DNA of 64,000 nt from Ctena decussata (lineage: Eukaryota; Mollusca; Bivalvia; Lucinida; Lucinidae). The stretch is from positions 17,188,460 through 17,252,459 of the forward strand of contig OZ022500.1 in NCBI GenBank assembly GCA_963989385.1, read 5' to 3'. The position numbers were made by a program, and so were the translations under genes. Numbering within the stretch: position 1 is the first letter of the stretch; every line of letters begins with the position of its first letter. The notes below the pieces were generated by a model, which did no database searches, was not told the origin of the DNA, and saw only the letters and a program-made list of their open reading frames with translations. Below, one piece after another: positions 36,647 through 47,567 of this stretch.

Positions 36647-38700
36647 GTTTTTAGCTCACCTGAGCCTTTAGGCTCATAGGTGAGCTTATAGTATAGCCAG
36701 GCATCCGTCGTCCGTCCGTCGTCAACATTTTCAAACATCTTCTTCTCCGAAACCACCAGGCCGATTGAAGCCATATTTCATACGGAGCCTACCTAGGTCG
36801 GGGGAACGAAAGGTAATTCCGGGTATCTGGGTCACATGACCAATATGGCCGCCACGCCCATATATGGTAAAAACCCTTCAAAAATCTTCTTCTCCAGAAT
36901 CAAAAGGCCTATGACCTTGAAACTTGGTATGTAGCATCGGGCATTCGAGCCCATCATTGTTTGTACAAATGATGACCTTGCGTTGACCTTGACCTAATTT
37001 ATGACATGGTCAACTTTGGTACGTTTTTCTTTTGTATGGGAAAAGGCTTAAACAGTGGATTTCTCACAAACTGTTCAAGTCTAAGGTACAATACTTGGTA
37101 TACATGGTCAACTAAATGAACAAATGAAAATATTATGTCACTAAAGGTCAAGGTCATTTCGTCCGTCCATCCGTCGTTAAGATTTTCAAACATCTTCTTC
37201 TCTGAAACCACCAGGCCGATTGAAGCCATATTTCACATGGAGCCTGCCTAGGTCGGGGGAACGAAAGTTTGTTCCGGGTATCTGGGTCACATGACCAATA
37301 TGGCCGTGGCCGCCACGCCCATATAAGGTAAAAACCCTTCAAAAATCTTCTTCTCCAGAACCAAAAGGCCTATGACCTTGAAACTTGGTATGTAGCATCG
37401 GGCATGCAAGCCCATCATTGTTTGTACAAATGATCACCTTGCGTTGACCTTGACCTAATTTATGACATGGTCAACTTTGGTACGTTATGCTTTTGTATGG
37501 GAAAAGGCTTAAACAGTGGATTTCTCACAAACTGTTCAAGTCTAAGGTACAATACTTGGTATACATGGTCAACTAAATGAACAAATGAAAATATTATGTC
37601 ACTAAAGGTCAAGGTCATTTCGTCCGTCCATCCGTCGTTAAGATTTTCAAACATCTTCTTCTCTGAAACCACCAGGCCGATTGAAGCCATATTTCACATG
37701 GAGCCTGCCTAGGTCGGGGGAACGAAAGTTTGTTCCGGGTATCTGGGTCACATGACCAATATGGCCGTGGCCGCCACGCCCATATAAGGTAAAAACCCTT
37801 CAAAAATCTTCTTCTCCAGAACCAAAAGGCCTATGACCTTGAAACTTGGTATGTAGCATCGGGCATGCAAGCCCATCATTGTTTGTACAAATGATCACCT
37901 TGCGTTGACCTTGACCTAATTTATGACATGGTCAACTTTGGTACGTTATGCTTTTGTATGGGAAAAGGCTTAAACAGTGGATTTCTCACAAACTGTTCAA
38001 GTCTAAGGTACAATACTTGGTATACATGGTCAACTAAATGAACAAATGAAAATATTATGTCACTAAAGGTCAAGGTCATTTCGTCCGTCCATCCGTCGTT
38101 AAGATTTTCAAACATCTTCTTCTCTGAAACCACCAGGCCGATTGAAGCCATATTTCACATGGAGCCTGCCTAGGTCGGGGGAACGAAAGTTTGTTCCGGG
38201 TATCTGGGTCACATGACCAATATGGCCGTGGCCGCCACGCCCATATAAGGTAAAAACCCTTCAAAAATCTTCTTCTCCAGAACCAAAAGGCCTATGACCT
38301 TGAAACTTGGTATGTAGCATCGGGCATGCAAGCCCATCATTGTTTGTACAAATGATCACCTTGCGTTGACCTTGACCTAATTTATGACATGGTCAACTTT
38401 GGTACGTTATGCTTTTGTATGGGAAAAGGCTTAAACAGTGGATTTCTCACAAACTATTCAAGTCTAAGGTACAATACTTGGTATACATGGTCAACTAAAT
38501 GAACAAATGAAAATATTATGTCACTAAAGGTCAAGGTCATTTCGTCCATCCATCCGTCGTTAAGAAACCACCAGGCCGATTGAAGCCAAATTTCATATGG
38601 AGTCTCAGTGGAATGGGGAAATGAAATTTTCTACCCGGGGTCTGTATCACATGACAAAGATGGCCCTCATGCCCATATATGGTAAAAACCATTCAAACAA
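36647..38700. repeat. 461-bp tandem array
   Basis: It starts with an imperfect palindrome (AGCTCACCTGAGCC..GGCTCATAGGTGAGCT) and a short C-G-T-C-C run. CGTCCGTCCATCCGTCG begins at 37160, 37621 and 38082, with a variant at 38543, giving an exact 461-bp period. The units from 37160 and 37621 look identical; the one before 37160 and the fragment after 38543 are more diverged. Recurrent blocks are ACCACCAGGCCGATTGAAGC, GTCACATGACCAATATGGCC and ACCTTGCGTTGACCTTGACC. Repeated minus-strand frames of 62 and 76 codons follow the repeat and carry no motif. Confidence 0.9.
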
Positions 38701-39677
38701 CTTCAAAGTTAAAACATTAAACTTGATGCAATAGATGCAATACGGATCAATCATTAAAATGGTCATTTAAGACTGACTTTCCTATATAACTATATATTTT
38801 ACTCTTGATGTAGCACAGTTTTGATTGCTAACTATATATTTTACTGTTGATATAGCACAGTTTTGATTGCTAACACGGAAATTTACTGCTGAATGAGTTC
38901 TTTCATATTTATCCCCAAACCAAAAAGTTTGGGAAATGTAGCAATGAGCTTGGCATATGTCTGTCTGTCAGTCGCTCTGTCATACGTCAATCTGTAAACA
39001 TTTTCTTATCGGCTGTTTATCTTGAATACCCTTTGGAATATTTTCATGATACTTCATTTATGAAGAACAGGTCATGACAATGTGTCGCATTGTTGTTCTC
39101 TTACTTTTTATACGCCCGTTTTGAAAAAACGGACGTATTATGTCATGGCGCTGTCCATCCGTCCGCCCGTCTGTCCGTCCGTCCGTCCGCAAACATTCTT
39201 GTGCGCGCCATAACTCATAGTCTGACTGTTAAATAATCATGCATCTGTTAAAGAGATAATAAAAGAACGACAATATATTTGAAGTGCACCCTGTTTACCA
39301 AGGCCCATAGGGTCTTTGGTCGGGGGATTTGCCATCTCCTCTGATGGCTTTTTTGGTTCATTCAGTGTATAAATAACACAATGAATGCAATGTTAAGCAA
39401 ATTAGAACAGTGGCGTTTGTCAGATCTGACCAATAATATGTGCAAGAGTAGAACTTGTAGATGGCAGATCTATAATTCCCTAATGGTCTTTGGGTTCTTT
39501 CATTGTGACATACGAAAAAGGATTGGACCCAAGTCTGTAGATAAGCATTTCAGACCTCCCTACTTTCGGATTCATATAATAGGAAAACTTTATAAAAGTT
39601 CATATTTTGACTATTGCTATAGGGATCAAACTGTGCTGAATAAATAGTCTGATAGAGAAATTGTGTTCAGTATCTAG
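38701..39677. other. Spacer with a short foldback and C-G-T-C-C run
   Basis: At 39111-39190, TATACGCCCGTTTTG is followed by a near reverse complement and a run of CCGT/CCGC, probably the end of another interspersed element. Nearby, TATATTTTACT..GTAGCACAGTTTTGATTGC is duplicated near 38800-38870. No gene is supported. Confidence 0.4.
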
Positions 39678-39744
39678 GGAGAATATGATATGTACATTAA
39701 AGACACATATATTTTCTTTCTATTTTCAGGTAAAGAGTCATTCC

Positions 39745-39801
39745 ATGGCAGACATATTGAAAGAAGATGCTAAATGCTGGGATATCTATCACAGCTACTA
39801 A
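39745..39801 (+). CDS. Conserved 18-codon upstream ORF, copy 1
   Basis: Encodes MADILKEDAKCWDIYHSY followed by TAA. It lies in the first 216-bp repeat, ten bases past a splice-acceptor-like CAG. It has no known family. It may be an upstream ORF, or a relic of an earlier exon that the long ORF replaced; translation is unproven. Confidence 0.3.
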   Translation: MADILKEDAKCWDIYHSY

Positions 39802-39961
39802 AGTGCAAAAAAATGAAGAACTTGGATGTATGACAAGAAGGGTTACATGGTAATCACATTATCAGACTGTTGCTGAAACAGCAGTCTGATTAAGAGGGAA
39901 TATGATATGTACATTTAAGAAACATATATTTTCTTTCTATTTTCAGGTAAAGAGTCATTCC

Positions 39962-40018
39962 ATGGCAGACATATTGAAAGAAGATGCTAAATGCTGGGAT
40001 ATCTATGACAGCTACTAA
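39962..40018 (+). CDS. Conserved 18-codon upstream ORF, copy 2
   Basis: Same frame as 39745-39801 with a single His-to-Asp change at residue 16. It is kept open in the second 216-bp repeat. In the third repeat the corresponding bases (CCACGGCAAAAG) have lost this ATG and an ATG four bases earlier starts the long ORF. Confidence 0.3.
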   Translation: MADILKEDAKCWDIYDSY

Positions 40019-40163
40019 AGTGCAAAAAATGAAGAACTTGGATGTATGACAAGAAGGGTTACATGGTAATCACATTATCAGACTGTTGCTGAAACAGCAG
40101 TCTGATTAAGAGGGAATATGATATGTACATTTAAGACACATATATTTTTCTTTCTATTTTCAG

Positions 40164-40207
40164 GTAAAGAGTCATGCCACGGCAAAAGTATTGGAGGAAA
40201 GCTGTAG
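40164..40207 (+). promoter_or_regulatory. Candidate short exon bounded by splice-site-like sequences
   Basis: TTTCTTTCTATTTTCAG ends at 40163, and a strong donor-like sequence, GTAG followed by GTAAGTATG, begins its intron at 40208. The 44 bases between contain the ATG of the long ORF. The ORF also reads straight through the donor, so splicing here is optional at best. Confidence 0.3.
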
Positions 40208-42354
40208 GTAAGTATGGGCAAAGTCCTGCCAATGTGCAGGCGGGAAGTCCTGCCAACGTGCAGGCACAGGCTAAATTCGCTAAATGCGCTAAAGAAAACT
40301 CTAAACAAAACGCTAAACAAAACGCTAAAGATAAAGTAAATAAACAGTCAAATTCGTCCTGTATGGGCAATGAAACAGAAACTAATCAGGCTATACCTAG
40401 TAAATCTTTGGCTGATTTTATTGCAAAGTCTGTTACAAATGATTGTTTAAAAATTCAGAATGACTTTGATGAAGCTTTTGCTAGTGCTTTTCCTGATGTT
40501 TTTCTTCATGGACATTCTTGGATTGATGAAGAATTGGATGTGAATTTGCAGTTTGCCTTTGTTAGAAAGTCAGATAAAGAAAAAGAACATAGCTGTGAAA
40601 TTCAACTGGAAAGTCCTGCAGAAGGTAGTGATGAAACAGGTATTTCATGTGCTGATCCGATGTTGACTTCATCAACTTATTCTGGGAATGCTTGTTATAT
40701 TATTTTGGGCAGCTTCCATCAGAATGATGAAAGATTTTCAGAGCAATCTAGGGGGTGTCAGTGCACAGGAAATGCTTTATGTATGTTATCGTATTCAATT
40801 TCTATAGATGTGAACAATAGCTCAATTTTAGATAAAATACTTTGTGATGGAGATTTTCTCTATCGAAGTATAATAACTAGATTAAAAGCAGAAGGAAAAT
40901 TTATTCACTCACTCTTAAGCTTGGAAGAAATTCCGAACATCTTTGAAATTGACATGGGAAAATTTACAGTGGAAAAACAGCCTATTATAAGTGGCATACT
41001 TGTGGACAGTTATGGAAATGATGGTTTTCCAACACTTCATTGTGTCCTTCAGTCAGCATTTACTAGTGTATCATCAGGTCTTTTAACCACTGGAGCTATA
41101 TGCTCTGCTGTATTCAGGAAGAACGACTTGTATATATTTTTTGATTCTCATTCGCATGGAGAAAATGGACTCTCATCAGTAGATGGTTCATCAGTTTTGA
41201 TAGCTTTCTCATGTCTGGATGACCTAGTTGCCTATTTGTACGCTTTTTATGATAGTATGAGAATGGATATGAGTTTGCAGTTTGATTTTTTGCCTGTCAC
41301 TGTTGGAAAAGTTGATGAAAAACTGGACTCTAAAGGTCAGTTAGAATGTGGTCTTAAAACTTATTTTGAAGATCAAAAATTAAGACAAGCAAAGAAAACA
41401 CAGAGTAACGTGAGTGGTATGTGTAAAATGAAAGAAAATGTAAATGTGAAGAAAAGAAAACAACGTAGTGAGTACAATTCACTGTACAAAAAGAAACAAA
41501 GACAGAATCCTGCCTTTAGCGCAAAAGAGCTTATATCAAAGCAAACTGCCAGAAAAAAACCGGCCTTTAAAGTTAATGAAGTAAAATATCAACTTGCATC
41601 AAAGCAGAATGCTAGAAAAGATCCTGCCTTTAAAGCCAATGAAGCAACATATCAGCTTGCATCAAAGCAGAATGCCAGAAAGGATCCTGCCTTTAAAGCC
41701 AATGAAGCAACATATCAGCTTGCATCAAAGCAGAATGCCAGAAATGATCCTGCCTTTAAAGCCAATGAAGCAACGTATCAGGTTGCATCAAAGCAGAATG
41801 CCAGAAAAGATCCTGCCTTTAAAGCCAATGAAGCAACATATCAGCTTGCATCAAAGCAGAATGCCAGAAAAGATCCTGCTTTTAAAGCCTGTGAAGCAAC
41901 ATATCAGTTTGCATCAGAGCAGAATGCCAGAAAAGATCCTGCCTTTAAAGCCAATGAAGCAACATATCAGCTTGCCTCAAAGCAGAATGCCAGAAAAGAT
42001 CCTGCCTTTAAAGTCAGTGAAAGAGAATTTCAGCGTGCCTCTAAATACAGTGCACGACAAGATCCTGTCTTTAAAGCAAATGAGACTGTATATCAGCTTG
42101 CATCCAAGCAAAATGCCAGGAAAGATCCTTTTGTACGGGAATGTGAAAGAATTAAGCAGCGGGAAACTAGGCAACAGAAACGACAGTGGAAAGAGATAGC
42201 TGAGTTAGATGACTCTAAGAGGTGTAAAAATGACACGAAAAGGTCAAAGGACCATGAATCATATGAATTATATAATCAGAAAGGTTTTAAAGGTATTGAA
42301 GAATGTATCAGTATTTTCCATTCAAATATTGCTGTTGGTCCATTATTTGTTTGA
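40174..42354 (+). CDS. Helentron ORF, N-terminal part: cysteine protease-like domain with 21-residue repeats
   Basis: 726 codons. Residues 1-75 are basic and low-complexity (QSPANVQ twice). Residues 165-365 resemble papain-fold deubiquitinase-like domains of the OTU / peptidase C76 type: a Gln-Cys pair at 196-197 (GCQCTGNALCML) and FFDSHSHGENG around Asp324-His326 supply a plausible catalytic set. Residues 455-680 hold about ten 21-residue repeats of the form SKQNARKDPAFK, strongly basic and probably nucleic-acid binding. The last residues lead in-frame into the next segment; the TGA at 42352 stands where the downstream motif suggests a Cys codon. OTU-type proteases are known in Helentrons; the C76-like resemblance is from motif reading only. 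Start chosen at the first ATG after the acceptor-like CAG. Confidence 0.75.
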   Translation: MPRQKYWRKAVGKYGQSPANVQAGSPANVQAQAKFAKCAKENSKQNAKQNAKDKVNKQSNSSCMGNETETNQAIPSKSLADFIAKSVTNDCLKIQNDFDEAFASAFPDVFLHGHSWIDEELDVNLQFAFVRKSDKEKEHSCEIQLESPAEGSDETGISCADPMLTSSTYSGNACYIILGSFHQNDERFSEQSRGCQCTGNALCMLSYSISIDVNNSSILDKILCDGDFLYRSIITRLKAEGKFIHSLLSLEEIPNIFEIDMGKFTVEKQPIISGILVDSYGNDGFPTLHCVLQSAFTSVSSGLLTTGAICSAVFRKNDLYIFFDSHSHGENGLSSVDGSSVLIAFSCLDDLVAYLYAFYDSMRMDMSLQFDFLPVTVGKVDEKLDSKGQLECGLKTYFEDQKLRQAKKTQSNVSGMCKMKENVNVKKRKQRSEYNSLYKKKQRQNPAFSAKELISKQTARKKPAFKVNEVKYQLASKQNARKDPAFKANEATYQLASKQNARKDPAFKANEATYQLASKQNARNDPAFKANEATYQVASKQNARKDPAFKANEATYQLASKQNARKDPAFKACEATYQFASEQNARKDPAFKANEATYQLASKQNARKDPAFKVSEREFQRASKYSARQDPVFKANETVYQLASKQNARKDPFVRECERIKQRETRQQKRQWKEIAELDDSKRCKNDTKRSKDHESYELYNQKGFKGIEECISIFHSNIAVGPLFV

Positions 42355-42642
42355 ACAAGCTGTCACCAAACATGGTTTAAGAAAAGTGTTTCTATGTTAA
42401 AAAACACTCACATTCCAGCACAGAGTAGAAGACTTTTTTGCACAAACTTGACATCTGTTAACAATGAGGAATGGATTTGTCATACCTGCTTAGGTGCATT
42501 AAGAGATAGTAAAGTTCCAAAACTATCAGTAGCAAATGGAATGAAATGGCCAGAGAAGCCTGCAGAACTGAATTTACATCAGCTAGAAGAAAGACTGATA
42601 GCACTACGTATCCCTTTTATGCAGATAAGAGAACTGCCTTGA
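42355..42642 (+). pseudogene. Helentron coding segment 2 (zinc-binding-like N-region)
   Basis: Same frame as 40174-42354, directly after its TGA. It reads TSCHQTWFKKSVSMLKN then, further on, an EEWICHTCL motif, giving paired Cys residues as in the N-region that precedes Rep in many animal Helitrons. An ATG occurs at 42394, but homology clearly starts before it, so it is better seen as an internal segment. It ends MQIRELP with a TGA that most simply derives from an Arg CGA codon, since the frame continues with GGQYSVKGNVINVP. Confidence 0.7.
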
Positions 42643-43560
42643 GGTGGCCAGTATTCTGTGAAAGGGAATGTTATAAATGTGCCAGTTGATATCCAGCCTA
42701 CCATAAATTGTCTTCCAAGGCCTATGGATGAAAACTTTACAGTTGCTGTCCAACTTAAGAAGAAATTATCCTACAAAAAAGTAGACTTTAAAGAAAATGT
42801 AAGACCATTAAAAGTTTTGACTGCATTACACTGGCTAATTAATAATAGTGAATTATATAAGAAATCAGGCATTTCAGTTGATGACAGTTGGTTTCAGGAA
42901 GTTACTGAAAGTGGAGAGGACACAGTGAAAGAATTTCTGGAAGTGCCTGCAGAGCAAATTAAGGTTATTGTTGGCAATGGGAATAAAATACATGAACAGG
43001 AAAAGAATATTTCTTCTGTTCTTAGCGACAGTATTGAAACAGACGGCTATGATTCTGATGGATTCAGTGAAATAGATGAAAATGATCATGTTGGAAATGT
43101 AGATACATTAGTAGATGATGCAAATATTGAAAACAAGTATGACCAAGTGTTTACATTTGCACCTGGAGAAGGACAGCATCCATTGAGTTTATATCATGAT
43201 AAAGATGCAGAATATTTATGCTTTCCATCCATATTCTATGGTCAGAGGCCACCTAGTAAAGAGGAACGATCTGTTTCAGTTCATTATAGTGATATTGCTA
43301 AATGGAAATTACGAAGTATTGATAGAAGAGCTGCACAATCAGTTCCAAACATTTTTTTCAAACATAAAAAGCTACAGATGAAACAGATTAGTGACAAAGT
43401 GAACTTAGCTGTTAGAAGATGTAAAAACAGAGGCATGAAAATTACAGCAGCTGAAGCTAGAGATTCTTCATATAAGGATAGACTTGTCAGACTTGATGAA
43501 GGCTATTATATATTTCGCCAGCTTAGGAATTCACCTGCTTATTTGGAAGCAAGAAAAAAA
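42643..43560 (+). pseudogene. Helentron coding segment 3 (N-region leading to the Rep domain)
   Basis: Same frame as the previous segments, reopening after the TGA at 42640-42642. It contains KVLTALHWLINNSELYK, which is typical of helitron helicase-like proteins, an acidic stretch (SDGFSEIDENDH), and a lead-in to the Rep domain (YYIFRQLRNSPAYLEARKK). The frame is lost at the A8 run covering 43554-43561; one fewer A would keep it open into the next segment. Reading on in this frame gives only a short tail to 43626. Confidence 0.75.
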
Positions 43561-43928
43561 AGACATTTTTGCAATTATAAGGCAACTTTCTTTACCAACT
43601 TGGTTTATGTCATTATCTGCAGCTGATACAAGATGGACAGATCTTTTAAAGATGTTGGCAAAACTGAATGACGGTGTAGAATATTCAGATAAAGATATAG
43701 AGAATTTGTCTTGGCAGGAAAAAACGAAGCTTGTTCAGAAAGATCCAGTAACTTGTTCAAGGTACTTTGATCATAGGGTGCAGGAATTCCTCAATACAGT
43801 TTTTAAAAGTAATTGTAATCCAGTTGGAAAACTGAAGGATTATTTTTACAGAGTTGAGTTTCAACAGCGTGGCTCACCTCATATCCACATGCTTGTTTGG
43901 ATAGAAAATGCTCCAACACTGGAAAAAA
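43561..43928 (+). pseudogene. Helentron coding segment 4: Rep nuclease domain with HIH motif
   Basis: Second frame, open from the A8 run at 43554-43561. It has LPTWFMSLSAADTRW and then FQQRGSPHIHMLVWIENAP, whose His-Ile-His (codons at 43880-43888) is the metal-binding HUH motif of Helitron Rep. It is a DNA nicking and strand-transfer domain for rolling-circle transposition. The frame breaks again at another A8 run (43923-43930), where one A fewer would lead into the next segment as LEKNSEEER. An internal ATG at 43484 in this frame precedes the homology and is not a credible start. Confidence 0.8.
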
Positions 43929-43930
43929 AA

Positions 43931-46490
43931 TTCAGAAGAGGAAAGAGTACAGTTTGTTGATCAGTATCTTACATGTAATAGTGATAATGAAGAAATTGCT
44001 AATTTTGTTAAGTTACAAACACATAAACACTCAAAAACTTGCAGAAAAAAGGGAAAACCAATATGTAGATTTGGATTTCCATTGCCTCCACTTCAAAGAA
44101 CAATGCTGTTATATCCAATTGAAGAAGATATTGAAAAGTTCAGAAAGAAATATGCAGAACTTCAAAAAGCAATGAATGAATTTAAAGAAGATACAGTAAA
44201 GATGACGTTTGATGAATTTTTGGACAAAGTGGCTAAAATGAACTTTGATGATTACATTAAATGTATAAGAAGCTCTCTTAATGCTCCGAAAGTATTTCTT
44301 AAACGGAAGCCAAGTGAAATGAGAATTAATTTGTTTAATGAGCAAATCCTTCTTGCTTGGAAGGCAAACCTTGACATTCAGATTGTTCTTGAACCATATG
44401 GTTGTGCATCCTACATTGTTGGTTATTTTAGTAAATCTCAAAGAGGAATGAGTGCACAGCTTGATGCAGCAGCAAAAGAGGCTCGAAAAGGAAATTTGGA
44501 TCTCAAGAAACAAGTCAGACACATTGGAAATGTCTTCTTAAATTGTGTTGAAGTCAGTGCTCAGGAGGCAGTTTACCTGGTTTTACAAATTCCTCTAACA
44601 AAATGCACAAGGGACATTGTTTTCATAAACACGTCTACTCCAGAAGAACGAGTGTTTCTCTTGAAACCTAAATCTGTCCTTGATGAACTACCTGCTGAAT
44701 CAACAGATATAGAATCTGATAATCTAACACAGAGGTATTCAAAAAGACCTAGACAGCTTCAGAAATTTTGCTTAGCAGACTATGTTTCGAAAGTTGATGT
44801 CATTTTTCCCAAAGGAAACAGACTGCCAGAAAAGGTTGAAGATAAAAATGATGATAGTGATAATAGTTCTTGTGATGAAAGCGAAGAGAGTTTTGAAGAA
44901 AAGGACGATACAAATGATAGTAATAGTTCAGACCTTCTTCATGTAGCCAAGAATGGGATAAGATATAAGAGTAGAAAAGTTCCCAGAATCATAAGATATG
45001 TAAGATACAATAAGAAAAAGGATGCAGAAAATTACTTTAGAGAACAGCTTATGCTTTTCCTGCCATGGCGAAATGAACAGAAAGATCTGTTAGGCAGCTT
45101 TGAAACATATGGGGCCCATTATAACTCAATGAAAGAGTCACTTGAATCTAAAAGAATTGAGTATGAACATCACACTGAAGAACTTGAACTTGCAAGGCAA
45201 ATGATTGAAGCGGAGGAAAATGCTTATGACCAGATTGCACCAAATGCAGAGCAAGAAAATAGAGAGGCAGAAGAAGAAGGAGAAAAAGAAGCTGAAAGTT
45301 TCATATATTTTAATCCAGATAGAGTTGTAGAACATAGACACTATGATATTGGTATAGAATTGCAATCCACTTGCTCTGTGCCACCAGTAGAAACAACTGG
45401 CATTATACTGCCTGATGAGGAATACTTATGTCTACTCAGAAGACTTAATTTAAGACAGAGAGAATTTTTCAATCATGTAGTACACTGGATAAAATGTAAA
45501 GAAGAACCTAAATATGCTTTCTTATCAGGTGGTGCTGGTGTTGGCAAATCTGTAGTCATCAGAGCACTTTATCAAAGTTTATATAGAATGTTGAATTTAA
45601 GAGAGGGAGAAAATCCGGATTACATAAGAATTCTACTTTGTGCCTATATGGGCTTTGCTGCTTTCAACATTAGTGGTCAAACCATTTGTTCTGCTTTCCA
45701 CAAAAAATTATATCAGGGTTCAGACCTTTTATCAGCTGATGAGTTAAATACAATGAGAATAAAATATAGGCATCTGAAAGTTATAATTATTGATGAAATA
45801 TCTATGGTAGGCACACAAATGCTTTGCTTTATAAACACAAGACTTCAGCAATTAACTGGAAGTAAAGCAGTTTTTGGTGGTTTGAGTATTATTGTTGTCG
45901 GTGATTTGTACCAGCTGAAGCCAGTAGGAGATAAGTGGATATTCCTTGACTTGGAAAAGGGAGCATCTTCACTAGCACAGAATTTGTGGAATGAACATTT
46001 CAAAATGTATGAATTAGTTGATATCATGAGGCAAAAAGATGATCTTAAGTTTGCCCATTTACTAAATAGACTTAGATTGAATGAAATGACTAAAGATGAC
46101 ATAAACATGTTGCAGACACGTGTTGTTAACCATGGTGTTGATGAATATCCACAAGATGCCCTTCATCTGTTTGCTGAAAATGAAGGTGTGAATAGGCATA
46201 ATGAGAAAATTTTGAACCAAACGCCCTTGGAAAAAGTTGTGATTCCATGTCATGATACTGTTGTTTCAGCAAACATTCCTGCCCAAAGATGCAAGGAGCT
46301 TATTGACTCACTTCCAGATGATTACTCCAAAACAGGCAATTTAACGAAATGCTTGACAGTAGCAGTTGGAATGATTTATATGATGACAGTGAATGTTAAT
46401 GTAGAAGATGGTTTAACAAATGGCTCCACAGGTGTCGTAAAATTTATTGAATACAAAATGGAAGGAACAAATCGTCCAAGTATTATATGA
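43931..46490 (+). pseudogene. Helentron coding segment 5: Rep C-part and PIF1-type helicase
   Basis: Third frame; the open frame begins at ATG 43908, but homology starts after the A8 run. Rep tyrosines lie at residues 169 and 173 of that frame (YIVGYFSKSQRG), the two-Tyr active site of Helitron Rep. An acidic linker (NDDSDNSSCDESEESFEEKDD) and a coiled-coil-like stretch follow. The SF1 helicase has Walker A GGAGVGKS at 541-548, Walker B IIIDEIS at about 626-632, and GDLYQLKPVG near 662. It would unwind DNA during transposition. A TGA at 46488-46490 cuts the helicase; the flanking sequence (PSII, ILLDEP) suggests a Trp codon was lost. Confidence 0.85.
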
Positions 46491-47567
46491 ATTTTGCTTG
46501 ATGAGCCTCGAATTGGTAGGTCAACACGAGAAAAATTCTTCAGCAGAGGGTTATATAATGCTAGTATCCAGAAAGAATGGACTCCAGTATTTGATGTGGA
46601 ACGAACATTTATACGCAACTTCAAAGCATTTCAGAGAATCCAATTCCCTTTAAGACCAGCTGCAGCAAAAACTGTTCACAAAGCTCAAGGTGCTACTGTA
46701 GACAAAGTTATAGTTGATTTGTCACAAAAGACAGTTAGGAAGGTACCACATATTCATTATGTTGCTCTTAGTAGAGTAAAAAAACTTGAAGATCTGTATA
46801 TTTTGAATCTGAATATACCTGCTTTGGCTTTAGGTGAAAGAGTGACTACAGAGATGCAACGGCTTCAAAATGAAGCAGCTTTGGAACTTTGTTATGTTCC
46901 TTTATATAAAATTGTTCCAAGGAAAATCAAGGTTGCATTCAATAATGCAAGATCGTTGCATAAACATTATAAGGATGTAGAATTCGAACCAAATGTGTTG
47001 GCAGCAGATGTAATTGGTTTTGCAGAGTCTAGACTATGTAAAAGGGATGAAAATATCCATTTTGCTTTGCAAAGATTTAGACTTATTCGACTTGATGAAA
47101 AAGAATATGCGTCATCAAGCAGGCCATATCATGGTATTGCTTTGTACATAAAAGAGTATTTTGGAGTTCAGAAAGTAGTAAAACAGCAGTGTCCTTCATG
47201 TGAGTTCATTTTGGCTTCCTTGCAAAATATCCAGAAAGGGAATTTTCAAGCTGTTATACTTTACAGATATCCAAAAAGTTCACAGATTGATTTCAGAAAT
47301 GACATTTGTCATTACCTGAAGCCAGCAGTAGATCTATCATCAAAACTAGTCATATTAGGTGACTTTAATATACAGGTAGATTGTGTCACTTCAGTATTTG
47401 TTGATTTCATGGAGACATTATTTGATTGTGAGCAACAAATCCAGCAATCAACTTGTGACTCTGGGTCATTGTTGGATCTGATTTTTGCAAACTGCAGAAC
47501 ATTTTGTGATGTTATCGAGGCATATTGGAGTGATCACAAACTCATATATTGTGCTTTAGAAATATAG
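46491..47567 (+). pseudogene. Helentron coding segment 6: helicase C-part and EEP endonuclease
   Basis: In frame with 43931-46490 beyond the TGA. Counting from ATG 46494, residues 58-72 are AAKTVHKAQGATVDK and 88-96 HYVALSRVK, helicase motifs V-VI of the PIF1 family. From residue 144 an endonuclease/exonuclease/phosphatase domain follows: NARS at 151-154, Glu178, YRYP near 258-260, GDFN at 289-292, LLDLI near 326-330 and SDH at 346-348. All key residues of APE-type endonucleases are present. The domain is characteristic of Helentrons, and probably makes target-site cuts. The frame ends naturally at TAG 47565. Confidence 0.85.

Larger units (their letters stand above)
39678..40173 (+). repeat. 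216-bp tandem repeats upstream of the first Helentron ORF
   Basis: GAATATGATATGTACATT begins at 39681, 39898 and 40114, giving two full units and a third that runs into the start of the ORF at 40174. Each full unit holds a pyrimidine tract ending TTCTATTTTCAG (splice-acceptor-like), an 18-codon open frame, and the hairpin ATCAGACTGTTGCTG/CAGCAGTCTGAT. The third unit diverges at the point where the long ORF starts. Confidence 0.85.

Noticed and set aside
36999..38264. Repeated 76- and 62-codon minus-strand frames
   Set aside because: They follow the 461-bp tandem period exactly and carry no recognisable domain.
36700..38600. Possible CRISPR-like array because of regularly spaced repeats
   Set aside because: Units are contiguous 461-bp tandem repeats with no unique spacers, and the genome is eukaryotic.
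41594..42199. 201-codon frame overlapping the Helentron protease ORF in another frame
   Set aside because: A shadow of the 63-bp coding repeats; the main frame has domain evidence.
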